DNA from: Brevundimonas alba
Lineage (GTDB): Bacteria > Pseudomonadota > Alphaproteobacteria > Caulobacterales > Caulobacteraceae
NCBI RefSeq assembly: GCF_011927945.1
Contig: NZ_JAATJM010000001.1
Location: 1,683,501 to 1,747,500 of the forward strand
Reading direction: 5' to 3'
Length of the DNA: 64,000 nt
Shown here in pieces: positions 6,929 through 14,900 of the stretch (positions are counted from its first letter, which is position 1; every line of letters begins with the position of its first letter). The notes below the pieces were generated by a model. That model was not told the origin of the DNA and made no database searches. It worked only from the letters and a program-made list of their open reading frames with translations. The position numbers were made by a program, and so were the translations under genes.

Positions 6929-9408
6929 GCAGACTTCCTGCGCGGACGCGACCGTTTGCGGCGGGCAGGCGCGGGCGACGGCGCGGTCAAGGCCGACAGA
7001 GCGGCGAACGGCGAGTCCGTGGGCGGCTTGGGCGCGCGGTTGGGCCGGTCCGGCTGCTGGGCCCGGGTGGATTTCAGCGCACTGGCCAGCGCCTTCGCCT
7101 GTTCGAGGGTCAGGCCCAGCTCGGCAAGGTCGGTTTCGTTGAGCACGCCCTTGTTGCGCGCCTTCCGCTCGGCGAGCGATTCCAGCAGTTCCACGCTCGC
7201 GGCGACCCGGCCGACCGCGCGCAGCCCGAAGGCGGACAACAGTCGGGGGGAGGGCGCGGCCTCCGGCAGCGGGGTCAGCGGTCCGGCGCCAAGCCGGAAC
7301 GGCTCGCTCGCGACAAAGGCCTGCGCCACCGCCGCCCCCCGGCCCTTCATCAGCGCCGGCAGCCAGACGGAGTGGGCGCCCAGCCGCACGCCGAAGGTCT
7401 TCAGCGTTCGCCGTTCGACCTGACTCAGCGCCGCGAGATCACGCTCGACATCGCGACGGTCGAGCACGCCGCCCGCCTCGACCAGCCGATAGGCGATGCC
7501 GCGCGGCAGGCCCTTCAGCGTCCCGTTCTCGACCGCCGTCTTCAGCCGCCGCAGTGCCCGCAGCGCGCGTCCCGCCTCGGACGCCAGCCAAGCCTCCAGC
7601 CGCCGCTGCGCCCGCTCCCGCGAGGCGACGGAGCCGAGTTCGCCCAGCAGCCGCACCCGCGGCGCGAACCAGTCGCCGCCGACGACCTGTCCGGCCTGGG
7701 CCCCACGCCACAGCACCGCTCCGTCGGGCGTGACCGAGAAGGCTTCGTCCGCATCCGCCGCCAGCCGGCCCAGCCGTCGCGCGATCTCCGGCGTGACCGC
7801 CTGCCGCGCGGCGTGCCGCAGCGCGCGGTCTTCCAGCGCGCTCGAGCCCTTGTCGATCTGGAAGTCGACACCGTTCAGCCGCCCGACCGCATGGCCCTCG
7901 ACCACCACCGCGCCCTCGGCGTCGACATCGGCGACGGCGTCCTCGCGCACGTTCAGCGCCCGCATCAGGGCGGTAGTGCGCCGGTCGACGAAACGCGCGG
8001 TCAGCCGCTCGTGCAGCACGTCGGACAGCCGTTCCTCCAGCGCCTTGGTGCGGTCGCGCCAGCCTTGCGCCTGATCCAGCCAGTCGGGGCGGTTGGCGAT
8101 ATAGCTCAGCGTCCGCACCCCGCTGAGCCGCGCCGACAGCTGGTCGATCTGGCCGTCGTCGCGGTCGAGGTCGGCGAAGCGCGGGGCGATCCAGTCAGCC
8201 GTCAGCCGCCCGCGCCTGCCCGTCAGCGCCTCGAAGATTTCCTTCGCCAGCCGCGAATGCTCGTCCAGCGTGGTCTTCTGGAAGTCCGGCAGCTGGCAAG
8301 CCTCCCACAGCCGCATGATCGCCCCGCGCGACCGGCCGATCCGCGCCACCTCTTCGTCCTTGATCAGCCGCCGCAGCAGGGTCTCGTCCAGCGCCGGCTG
8401 CGTCAGGTTCAGCCCGCGCACGCCCGGCGAAACCGTCAGCGAGCGCAGCAGGTCTGGCAGGGTGTCGAAGTCCAGCCGGGCGTTGCGCCACTCCGCGGCC
8501 TCGACGGGATCGAAGCGGTGCTCGACCACCTGTTCGACCAGATCGGGGTCCAGCTCGATCGCCTCGCCCGTGACGCCGAAAGTGCCGTCGCGCAGATGCC
8601 GCCCGGCCCGTCCGGCGATCTGGCCGATCTCGTGCGCGTGCAGCCAGCGCGTGCGCCGCCCGTCGAACTTCCTCAGGCCGGCGAAGGCGACGTGGTCGAC
8701 CTCCATATTCAGCCCCATGCCGATCGCGTCCGTGGCCACGAGGAAGTCGACCTCGCCGGACTGGAACAGCTCCACCTGGGCGTTGCGGGTGCGGGGGCTG
8801 AGCGAGCCCATGACGACCGCTGCGCCGCCGCGCTGACGCCGGATCAGCTCGGCGATGGCGTAGACCTGCTCGGTGCTGAAGGCGACGATGGCGCTGCGCC
8901 GGGGCAGGCGGGTCAGCTTCTTCGAGCCCGCATAGCTCAGCGTCGACAGCCGCTCGCGCTGAACGATCTCCACGTCAGGAACCAGCGACCGGATCAGCGG
9001 CGCCATGGTTCCGGCGCCCAGGAACATGGTCTCGAACCGGCCCCGGGCGTGCAGCAGCCGCTGGGTGAAGACGTGGCCCCGCTCCGGATCGGCGACCAGC
9101 TGGATCTCGTCCACCGCCAGGAACTCGACCTGCCGCTCCATCGGCATGGCCTCGACGGTGCAGACGAAATAATGGGCCCGCGGCGGGACGATCTTCTCCT
9201 CGCCAGTGACCAGGGCCACCGCCGCGGCCCCGCGCCGCTTGACGATCCGGTCGTAGATTTCGCGCGCCAGCAGTCTGAGCGGCAGGCCGATCATGCCCGA
9301 GGCATGGCCCAGCATCCGCTCGACCGCCAGATGGGTCTTGCCGGTATTGGTGGGCCCCAGCACCGCGACGACGCGCGAGGGGGCCATGCCGGTGGCGCGG
9401 TCGCTCAT
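6925..9408 (-). CDS. SUV3-like DExH RNA helicase
   Basis: ATP-dependent helicase of 827 aa resembling mitochondrial SUV3, which unwinds RNA for decay. Walker A is GPTNTGKTH (residues 18-26) and motif II is DEIQ (100-103), the SUV3 form rather than DEAD or DEAH. A helicase C domain follows, with ATDAIGMGLN and QIAGRAGR (motifs V and VI). The long C-terminal half contains the EAxxWRNARLDFDTLPDLL region typical of alphaproteobacterial relatives and ends in a basic tail ([12 protein letters not shown]), fitting nucleic-acid binding. It is coupled to the S4-domain gene downstream. A 952-codon frame antisense to it is a GC artefact. Family is clear; the in vivo RNA target is unknown. Confidence 0.9.
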   Translation of the reverse strand: MSDRATGMAPSRVVAVLGPTNTGKTHLAVERMLGHASGMIGLPLRLLAREIYDRIVKRRGAAAVALVTGEEKIVPPRAHYFVCTVEAMPMERQVEFLAVDEIQLVADPERGHVFTQRLLHARGRFETMFLGAGTMAPLIRSLVPDVEIVQRERLSTLSYAGSKKLTRLPRRSAIVAFSTEQVYAIAELIRRQRGGAAVVMGSLSPRTRNAQVELFQSGEVDFLVATDAIGMGLNMEVDHVAFAGLRKFDGRRTRWLHAHEIGQIAGRAGRHLRDGTFGVTGEAIELDPDLVEQVVEHRFDPVEAAEWRNARLDFDTLPDLLRSLTVSPGVRGLNLTQPALDETLLRRLIKDEEVARIGRSRGAIMRLWEACQLPDFQKTTLDEHSRLAKEIFEALTGRRGRLTADWIAPRFADLDRDDGQIDQLSARLSGVRTLSYIANRPDWLDQAQGWRDRTKALEERLSDVLHERLTARFVDRRTTALMRALNVREDAVADVDAEGAVVVEGHAVGRLNGVDFQIDKGSSALEDRALRHAARQAVTPEIARRLGRLAADADEAFSVTPDGAVLWRGAQAGQVVGGDWFAPRVRLLGELGSVASRERAQRRLEAWLASEAGRALRALRRLKTAVENGTLKGLPRGIAYRLVEAGGVLDRRDVERDLAALSQVERRTLKTFGVRLGAHSVWLPALMKGRGAAVAQAFVASEPFRLGAGPLTPLPEAAPSPRLLSAFGLRAVGRVAASVELLESLAERKARNKGVLNETDLAELGLTLEQAKALASALKSTRAQQPDRPNRAPKPPTDSPFAALSALTAPSPAPARRKRSRPRRKSA

Positions 9409-9706
9409 GATACGGAAAAGGTGGCTGTTCCACGCCGGTTCCTCAAGCGTCGCGGCGCCGATTTCCGGTGCAGGTAAACGGCGGGGCGGGTTCGGGCGGA
9501 ACAGGGGCGAAACGAATCAGGACCGAATCACCGACACGGCCCGATTCGGGATTTGTTCTCCACAAGATATTGTATCTTAAGAGCGATTAACCACAACAGC
9601 AGAGGTGAGGAAGCGGTGGATGGAACGCACGCCACGGACCGGGCCGTCGATTTCGGCTTTCCGCCCGCTTCCCCCGCGCCGCATGAGCCGCTAGGTCACC
9701 GCCGAT
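9409..9706. promoter_or_regulatory. Intergenic region with three GANTC sites and a palindrome
   Basis: Region between the helicase start (minus) and tRNA-Arg (plus). It holds three GANTC sites in 34 bases (9514-9518, 9525-9529, 9543-9547), which in Caulobacterales are CcrM methylation sites often found in cell-cycle promoters. A perfect palindrome AAGATA-TTG-TATCTT lies at 9564-9578. A possible 24-codon ORF (9620-9694, plus) with an AGGTGAGGA-like ribosome site follows. No larger gene is supported. Confidence 0.45.
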
Positions 9707-9783
9707 GGCCCCGTAGCTCAGCTGCATAGAGCAAGGCTTTCCTAAAGCCGAGGTCGCAGGTTGGAGTCCTGCCGGGGTCGCCA
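9707..9783 (+). tRNA. tRNA-Arg (anticodon CCU)
   Basis: I folded this by hand. The acceptor stem GGCCCCG pairs with CGGGGTC (one G-U), the D-arm is GCTC...GAGC, and the anticodon stem-loop has loop TTCCTAA, giving anticodon CCU (reads AGG, arginine). The T-arm is GCAGG-TTGGAGT-CCTGC. Discriminator G is followed by an encoded CCA. The first anticodon-stem pair is A-G, a mismatch, and the T-loop is TTGGAGT rather than TTCGAAT; the rest is canonical. Confidence 0.92.
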
Positions 9784-9893
9784 TCACCCCACTGCACCGC
9801 TTCTGCACAGGGTCTGCGCCCAAGCTCCTCGCCGCGCCCCGCAGGCCTCGACCGCGCCGCGCGACAACCGGCTCCTCGCAAGGGGAGACGGTC

Positions 9894-11516
9894 ATGCTTC
9901 ACGCCCATCCATTCACCCGCACGTCCTTCTGGCTGAAGGCCGCCGTGGCGGTCCTGCTGGTCGCGCTGGCGGACAGCCTGTTCTTCATGCAGCCGGCGGG
10001 CGCCACGCTTGGCTTGTTCGCCCTGGTCTGGACGGTCGGAACGCTTGTCGCCCGACCGGGGCTGAGGCGCGATCCGCGCGCCCTGTTCGCGGCGGCGGTC
10101 GCCGTCGGACTGGCGCTGGTCATGATCGACCGGCCGGGTCCGCTGCTCTGGCTGCTGTTCGGCCTGATGCTGAGCGTCGCCGTGCTGTCGGCGCGGGTGA
10201 AGGCGGGCGAGCCGGCGTGGCGCTGGGTCCAGCGGCTGGCGGTTCACGGCTTCGTCGCCGTGGCCGGTCCGGTGCTCGACGCCGTGCGGATGAGCCGGCT
10301 GCGGCGGCGCGGCAGGGCCGTCGCATCGCCCTGGCCGATGATCCGCCTGCTGATCCTGCCGTTGATCGGCGGCGCGGTGTTCCTCGCCCTGTTCGCCAGC
10401 GCCAATCCGCTGATCTCCGACGCCTTGGATCAGGTCCGCGTGCCGAGCGTCTCGGTGGGGCCGGGGCGGGTGATCATCTGGGGCTTCCTGCTACTGATCG
10501 TCGGCGCGACCCTGAGGCCCCGCTGGCGGCGCAAGCTGATCGCGCTGCCGTCCCTCGGCGACGCGAAGATGCCGGGGGTGAGCGGCGCCTCGATCACCCT
10601 GTCGCTCATCGTGTTCAACGCCGTCTTCGCCCTGCAGAACGCACTGGACGTGGTCTTCCTGTGGAGCGGCGCGCCCCTGCCCGGCGATGTGACGCTGGCG
10701 GACTACGCCCATCGCGGGGCGTGGTCGCTGATCGCCACCGCCCTGCTGGCCGGTCTGTTCGTGCTGGTCGCGCTACGGCCCGGCTCCGAGACGGCGCGGA
10801 AGCCCTTGGTGCGCAGGCTGGTGGTCCTGTGGGTCGGGCAGAACCTGCTGCTGGTCGCCTCCAGCCTGCTGCGCACCGCCGACTATGTGGAGTCCTACGC
10901 CCTGACCCCCTTCCGCATTGCGGCGATGATCTGGATGGGGCTCGTCGGCGCCGGCCTGCTGCTGATCGTGTGGCGCCTGCTGCAGCGGAAGGACGGTCAC
11001 TGGCTGATCGACGCCAACGTCCGGCTGACGCTGGTGGTGCTGGCGGTGGTCAGCACCCTCGACCTCGGCGCGATCGCGGCCTCGTGGAACGTCCGGCACG
11101 CGCGCGAAATCGACGGCACAGGCGCGGTGCTCGATCTCGGCTACCTCCGCTCCCTCGGGGCCCCGGCGCTGGTGTCGCTGGTCGAGCTGGAGCAGCGGAC
11201 CGCGGACCCGGAGCTGCGCGACCGTGTCGCCGCCGTGCGGGCCGAGCTTCACGCGCAGATCCGGAAACAGCAGGGCGACTGGCACAGCTGGACATGGCGT
11301 GACGCCCGCCGTCTGGGCCGCATCGAGGCCCTGACAGAGGGCCGGCCGCTGCTGCGCCCCCGGCCCGGGGCCCGGGACTGGGAGGGCCGGCTTGTGCCGC
11401 CGGAGCTCCCCGCACCAGACCTGGTCCCGGTCGCAGTCCAGCCGACCGCCCCGGTCGAACCACCGCCCGCGCCCGACCACACCGCCCAGCCGTTGACCTC
11501 GACGCCGGGAGCCTGA
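9894..11516 (+). CDS. DUF4173/DUF4153-type polytopic membrane protein
   Basis: Integral membrane protein of 540 aa with about ten hydrophobic segments between residues 12 and 400, including WLLFGLMLSVAVL and LLILPLIGGAVFLALFASANPL. The latter phrase, plus DALDVVFLWSGAPLPGDVTLADYAHRGAW-like sequence, is typical of the DUF4173 (DUF4153 clan) family of unknown function. A soluble proline-rich tail follows residue 400. It starts at an ATG with a GGGGAGA ribosome site and its stop lies 2 bases before the response regulator, so it forms an operon with a two-component pair. I infer that it is a target or accessory of that system, as CreD is for CreBC; this is not proven. Confidence 0.75.
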   Translation: MLHAHPFTRTSFWLKAAVAVLLVALADSLFFMQPAGATLGLFALVWTVGTLVARPGLRRDPRALFAAAVAVGLALVMIDRPGPLLWLLFGLMLSVAVLSARVKAGEPAWRWVQRLAVHGFVAVAGPVLDAVRMSRLRRRGRAVASPWPMIRLLILPLIGGAVFLALFASANPLISDALDQVRVPSVSVGPGRVIIWGFLLLIVGATLRPRWRRKLIALPSLGDAKMPGVSGASITLSLIVFNAVFALQNALDVVFLWSGAPLPGDVTLADYAHRGAWSLIATALLAGLFVLVALRPGSETARKPLVRRLVVLWVGQNLLLVASSLLRTADYVESYALTPFRIAAMIWMGLVGAGLLLIVWRLLQRKDGHWLIDANVRLTLVVLAVVSTLDLGAIAASWNVRHAREIDGTGAVLDLGYLRSLGAPALVSLVELEQRTADPELRDRVAAVRAELHAQIRKQQGDWHSWTWRDARRLGRIEALTEGRPLLRPRPGARDWEGRLVPPELPAPDLVPVAVQPTAPVEPPPAPDHTAQPLTSTPGA

Positions 11517-11518
11517 AC

Positions 11519-12229
11519 ATGGCCGCCATGCAGCGCACCGTCCTGGTGGTCGACGACGACCCTCACATCCGCGACCTCCTGACCTTCGCCCTGCAGAAGG
11601 CCGGCCTCGCCACGCGCGAGGCCGCCGATGGGGAGGCGGCTCTGGCCGACATCGCCGCCCGGGCGCCCGATCTGGTGGTGCTGGACATCAACATGCCGCG
11701 CATGGACGGGATCGAGGTCTGCCGCCGCATCCGGGCGCAGGGCGATCTGCCGGTGCTGTTCCTGTCCTCCCGCGACGACGAGATCGACCGTGTGCTGGGC
11801 ATAGAGCTCGGGGCGGACGACTATGTGGTCAAGCCGTTCAGCCCGCGCGAGGTGGTCGCCCGCGTCGCCGCCATTCTGCGCCGGACCGCCCGGACCCCGC
11901 CGGCCGAGCTGTCAGGGATGCTGACCCGCGGCCGCCTGACGCTCGACGCCGACGACTGGCGCGCCCGCTGGGACGGGGCCGAGGTGCCGCTGACGGTTAC
12001 GGAGTTCAGCATCGTACGGGTGCTGGCCGACGGGCCGCGACGGGTGTTCAGCCGCGACGCCATCATCGACCGGGTGCACGGCCCCGGCTTCGCCATGACG
12101 GACCGGACCATCGACAGCCACGTCCGCAACCTGCGCATCAAATTTGCGGCGGCGGGCGGGACCGATGTGGTCGAGACCCGCGCCGGGGTTGGCTACCAGC
12201 TCGGTCCCTGCCTCGGCGGTCCCGCGTGA
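11519..12229 (+). CDS. OmpR/PhoB-family response regulator
   Basis: DNA-binding response regulator (236 aa). The receiver domain has the acidic DDD pocket near residue 13, a phospho-acceptor Asp in VVLDINMPRMDG, a conserved LSSRDD and the ADDYVVKPF lysine motif. The C-terminal winged helix has the TVTEFSIVRVLADGPRRVFSRDAII and RTIDSHVRNLRIKF features of OmpR proteins. Its last bases overlap the GTG start of the sensor kinase (GTGA). With the kinase and the upstream membrane protein it forms a three-gene operon, resembling CreB-CreC, but I cannot name the signal. Confidence 0.92.
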   Translation: MAAMQRTVLVVDDDPHIRDLLTFALQKAGLATREAADGEAALADIAARAPDLVVLDINMPRMDGIEVCRRIRAQGDLPVLFLSSRDDEIDRVLGIELGADDYVVKPFSPREVVARVAAILRRTARTPPAELSGMLTRGRLTLDADDWRARWDGAEVPLTVTEFSIVRVLADGPRRVFSRDAIIDRVHGPGFAMTDRTIDSHVRNLRIKFAAAGGTDVVETRAGVGYQLGPCLGGPA

Positions 12230-13821
12230 CCAGTCCGCTGCGCGCCTGGGTCCGGGCGCACTGGCCGGCGATGCGGCTGCGCACCATCCTGCTGGCGGTG
12301 CTGCTGTTCGCGGCCGTCCTGCCGGGGATCAGCGCCATCTTCCTTCGGGTCTACGAGAACACCCTCGTGCGCCAGACGGAGGCGGAGCTGGTGGCGCAGG
12401 CCGCGACCCTCGCCGCCGCGGCGGAGAGCTTCTGGCCCGGCGCGCCCGCCTTCGATCCCGCGACGGTCCGGCGCGATACGCCCGGCTACTATCGGCCCGA
12501 GCCGGCGACCATCGATCTCGGCTCGACACCGGTGCTGCCCGCCCGGCCCCCGGCGCGGGCCGTCGGCCATCCCGCCGATCCTGAAGCCGTCGCGGTCGCG
12601 GCGCGGCTCGCGCCGGTGATGGAGCGGACCAGCCAGACGACCCTGGCCTCGATCATCTTCCTCGACCGGTCCGGCGTGGTCGTCGAAGGCTTCGGCGAAG
12701 GCGGCGGCTGGGGCGACCTGCCCGAGATCCGCGCCGCTCTCGCGGGCCGGCCCGAGACGGTCCTGCGGCGTAACGATTCCTACCATCCGCGCTATTCGCT
12801 GGAGTGGCTCAGCCGGGCGTCGGCCCTGCGCATCCACCACGCGCGGCCGGTGGTCGTCGGGCGGCAGGTGAAGGGGGTGATCCTGACCTCGCGCTCGCCC
12901 CGGGCCCTGTTCAAGGGGCTCTATCAGGACCGCATCAAGATCGGCCTGGGCGTCGTCGGCACCCTGGGCCTGATCGGCCTGCTGGCCGTGCTGGTGTCCC
13001 GCGGTATCGCCCGGCCGATCGAGGCCCTGAGCCGCGCCGCCCGCGACGTGACCTCGGGCGCAGGCTCCCTGCCGCCGCCGCCCGCCACCGCCGCGGTCGA
13101 GATACGCACCCTCTACGAGGACTTCGGCCGCATGGCCGAGGCGGTCGAGCGCCGCTCCCGCTATCTGCGCGACTTCGCCGCCGCCGTGAGCCACGAGTTC
13201 AAGACGCCGCTGGCCGGCATTCAGGGGGCGGTCGAACTGCTGCAGGACCACGGCGACGGCATGGAGCCCGGTCAGCGCCGCCGCTTCCTCGACAACATCG
13301 CCGCCGACGGCCGCCGGCTTTCGGCCCTCGTCACCCGCCTGCTCGATCTCGCCCGCGCCGACATGGCGCGCCCCGAGGCCGGACTGGCGGTCGATCTGCG
13401 GCCGGCCCTGCGCAAGGCGGTCGACGCCCGCGCGCCCGATCTGAAGGTCGATCTGGTCCTGCCGGAGGGCCTGCCGCCGGTCGCCGCCCCGGCGGCCACT
13501 CTGGAGATGGTCGTCTCGACCCTGCTGGAAAACAGCCGTCAGGCCGGAGCTTCGACGGTGCGGATCGAGGCCGGCGAGGTGGACGGTCTGGTCATGCTGA
13601 CGGTCAGCGATGACGGGCCGGGCGTGGCCTCCGCCGACGCCCGGCGCATCTTCGAGCCCTTCTTCACCACCCGGCGCGGGGAGGGCGGGGCCGGGCTCGG
13701 CCTGTCCATCGCCCGCGCCTTGCTGGCCGCCAATAAGGCGACGCTGGACCTGCGCCCGTCGGAAAGCGGCGCGGTGTTCGAACTGGGTCTGCCGGTGGCC
13801 GGAGCGGCGCCGGCGGCCTAG
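12226..13821 (+). CDS. HAMP-containing sensor histidine kinase
   Basis: Membrane sensor kinase of 531 aa starting at a GTG that overlaps the response-regulator stop. A first membrane segment is at about 18-38 and a second at about 240-262; the ~200 residues between them are a periplasmic sensor domain with FLDRSGVVVEGFGEGGGW, resembling the double-CACHE/CreC-like type. HAMP follows, then HisKA with the phosphorylated His in AVSHEFKTPLAG, and HATPase with N (LLENSRQAG), DDGPGV and GEGGAGLGLSIA boxes. It should phosphorylate the adjacent regulator. The signal is unknown. Confidence 0.92.
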   Translation: MTSPLRAWVRAHWPAMRLRTILLAVLLFAAVLPGISAIFLRVYENTLVRQTEAELVAQAATLAAAAESFWPGAPAFDPATVRRDTPGYYRPEPATIDLGSTPVLPARPPARAVGHPADPEAVAVAARLAPVMERTSQTTLASIIFLDRSGVVVEGFGEGGGWGDLPEIRAALAGRPETVLRRNDSYHPRYSLEWLSRASALRIHHARPVVVGRQVKGVILTSRSPRALFKGLYQDRIKIGLGVVGTLGLIGLLAVLVSRGIARPIEALSRAARDVTSGAGSLPPPPATAAVEIRTLYEDFGRMAEAVERRSRYLRDFAAAVSHEFKTPLAGIQGAVELLQDHGDGMEPGQRRRFLDNIAADGRRLSALVTRLLDLARADMARPEAGLAVDLRPALRKAVDARAPDLKVDLVLPEGLPPVAAPAATLEMVVSTLLENSRQAGASTVRIEAGEVDGLVMLTVSDDGPGVASADARRIFEPFFTTRRGEGGAGLGLSIARALLAANKATLDLRPSESGAVFELGLPVAGAAPAA

Positions 13822-13836
13822 GCGGTCAGCCTCGCC

Positions 13837-14244
13837 TCAGCGCCACTTGGACCCGTCGCCGTGCTTGCCGACGCTCTCGAACTCCGGCGGGGCGGCCTTG
13901 TGCACATACTGCTCGGACACCAGCCAGCCCTTGAGCGGCCGCAACACGCCGAGACAGCCGACCACCAGCAGCGGCATGGTCACCACCATATGCACCCAGA
14001 TCGGCGGGTGGACGGTGAACTCGAACCACATGAACAGGATCATGCCGACCACGCCGACCAGGCTCATGCCGAAGAAGGCGGGACCGTCAGCGGGTTCGGC
14101 GAAGCTGAAGTCGAGGCCGCAGACCGGGCAGGATTCCCGGATGGTCAGATATCCCTTCAGCAGCGGCCCCTTGCCGCAGCGCGGACAGCGGCAGCGCAGG
14201 CCGGTGGAGAGGGTGCCGAGGGTGGGATAGTCGGGGGCGGTCAA
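13837..14244 (-). CDS. DUF983 zinc-ribbon membrane protein
   Basis: Membrane protein of about 135 aa. An N-terminal zinc ribbon (CRCPRCGKG ... CPVCGL) is followed by two membrane helices (FFGMSLVGVVGMILFMW and VHMVVTMPLLVVGC) separated by a short loop, the DUF983 layout. In some alphaproteobacteria such genes sit near cytochrome oxidase genes, but not here. No ATG is available at the expected place; I chose TTG at 14244, which has GAGGA seven bases upstream. The frame stays open further 5' without a better start. Confidence 0.8.
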   Translation of the reverse strand: MTAPDYPTLGTLSTGLRCRCPRCGKGPLLKGYLTIRESCPVCGLDFSFAEPADGPAFFGMSLVGVVGMILFMWFEFTVHPPIWVHMVVTMPLLVVGCLGVLRPLKGWLVSEQYVHKAAPPEFESVGKHGDGSKWR

Positions 14245-14316
14245 GGCGTGGTCCTCGATGGGATGACCGGGATGTCGGCCTCGCCGACGAGTGATGCAAG
14301 CGGTGTGATTGTCGCG

Positions 14317-14342
14317 GGAACACGGGGTGACGCGCGACCGTT
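14317..14342 (+). promoter_or_regulatory. Candidate EcfG-type promoter of the CinA-type gene
   Basis: GGAAC (14317-14321), a 17-base spacer and CGTT (14339-14342) match the known alphaproteobacterial general-stress consensus GGAAC-N16/17-CGTT. The ATG of the next gene begins only 8 bases after the -10 element, so any transcript from here would be leaderless or nearly so. Confidence 0.45.
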
Positions 14343-14350
14343 CCACCCCT

Positions 14351-14863
14351 ATGACGGAAACCCTCAGCCCCGCCGTTCCAGACGACGTAGAGGCCCTGAT
14401 CGACCGGGTCCTGCAAGCCGCCCATGACAATGACGTATCGATCGCCACGGCGGAAAGCTGCACCGGCGGCCTCATCGCCTCCGTCCTGACCGATGTGGAG
14501 GGCCGCTCGCACGTCTTCGAGCGCGGCTATGTGGTCTACACCAACGACGCCAAGGCCGACGAACTGGCCGTGCCGCTGCGGCTGATCGAACAGAACGGCG
14601 CGGTCTCGGAGCCGGTGGCGCGGGCGATGGCCGAGGGGGCCCTGCGATCCTCCGGGGCGGGTGTGGCGGTCTCGGTGACGGGGTTCGCCGGCGCGGCGGG
14701 GCCTGACGACGAGCCGGGCCTGGTCCACTTCGGCCTTGCCGCCGTCGGAGCTCCGACGGTGCACGAAGAGCATCATTTCGGCGACCGCGGCCGGGGACCG
14801 GTCAGGCTGGAATGCCTGCGAGTCGCCCTGCGCATGCTGGAGCAGGCGGTCACCAACCGTTAA
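14351..14863 (+). CDS. pncC: CinA-type nicotinamide-nucleotide amidase (PncC family)
   Basis: Single-domain CinA C-terminal protein (170 aa) that deamidates nicotinamide mononucleotide to nicotinate mononucleotide in pyridine salvage. The family signature TAESCTGGLI, containing the catalytic serine, is near residue 33, followed by YVVYTNDAK, the NGAVSEPVA block and SVTGFAGAAGPDDEPG, the variant of the usual GIAGPGG loop. A longer frame from 14309 exists, but the ATG at 14351 opens the conserved region and no ribosome site is seen for either. Immediately upstream is an exact general-stress-type promoter, suggesting a leaderless mRNA. The gene may supply NAD salvage to complement the nad operon at 51-55 kb. 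Confidence 0.87.
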   Translation: MTETLSPAVPDDVEALIDRVLQAAHDNDVSIATAESCTGGLIASVLTDVEGRSHVFERGYVVYTNDAKADELAVPLRLIEQNGAVSEPVARAMAEGALRSSGAGVAVSVTGFAGAAGPDDEPGLVHFGLAAVGAPTVHEEHHFGDRGRGPVRLECLRVALRMLEQAVTNR

Positions 14864-14900
14864 CCGCGTTGAAAGGCGGCTCGCGCGAGGGTGCGCGCGC

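Noticed and set aside
6619..9477. A 952-codon open frame on the plus strand across the helicase gene
   Set aside because: It is antisense to a well-supported helicase, is very rich in Arg/Gln/Pro, and has no recognisable domain; in GC-rich DNA such frames arise by chance because stop codons are rare.
9541..9600. Possible replication origin, because of a DnaA-box-like TTCTCCACA and AT-rich palindrome
   Set aside because: Only one box with a mismatch, no dnaA or hemE neighbourhood, and no cluster of CtrA sites.
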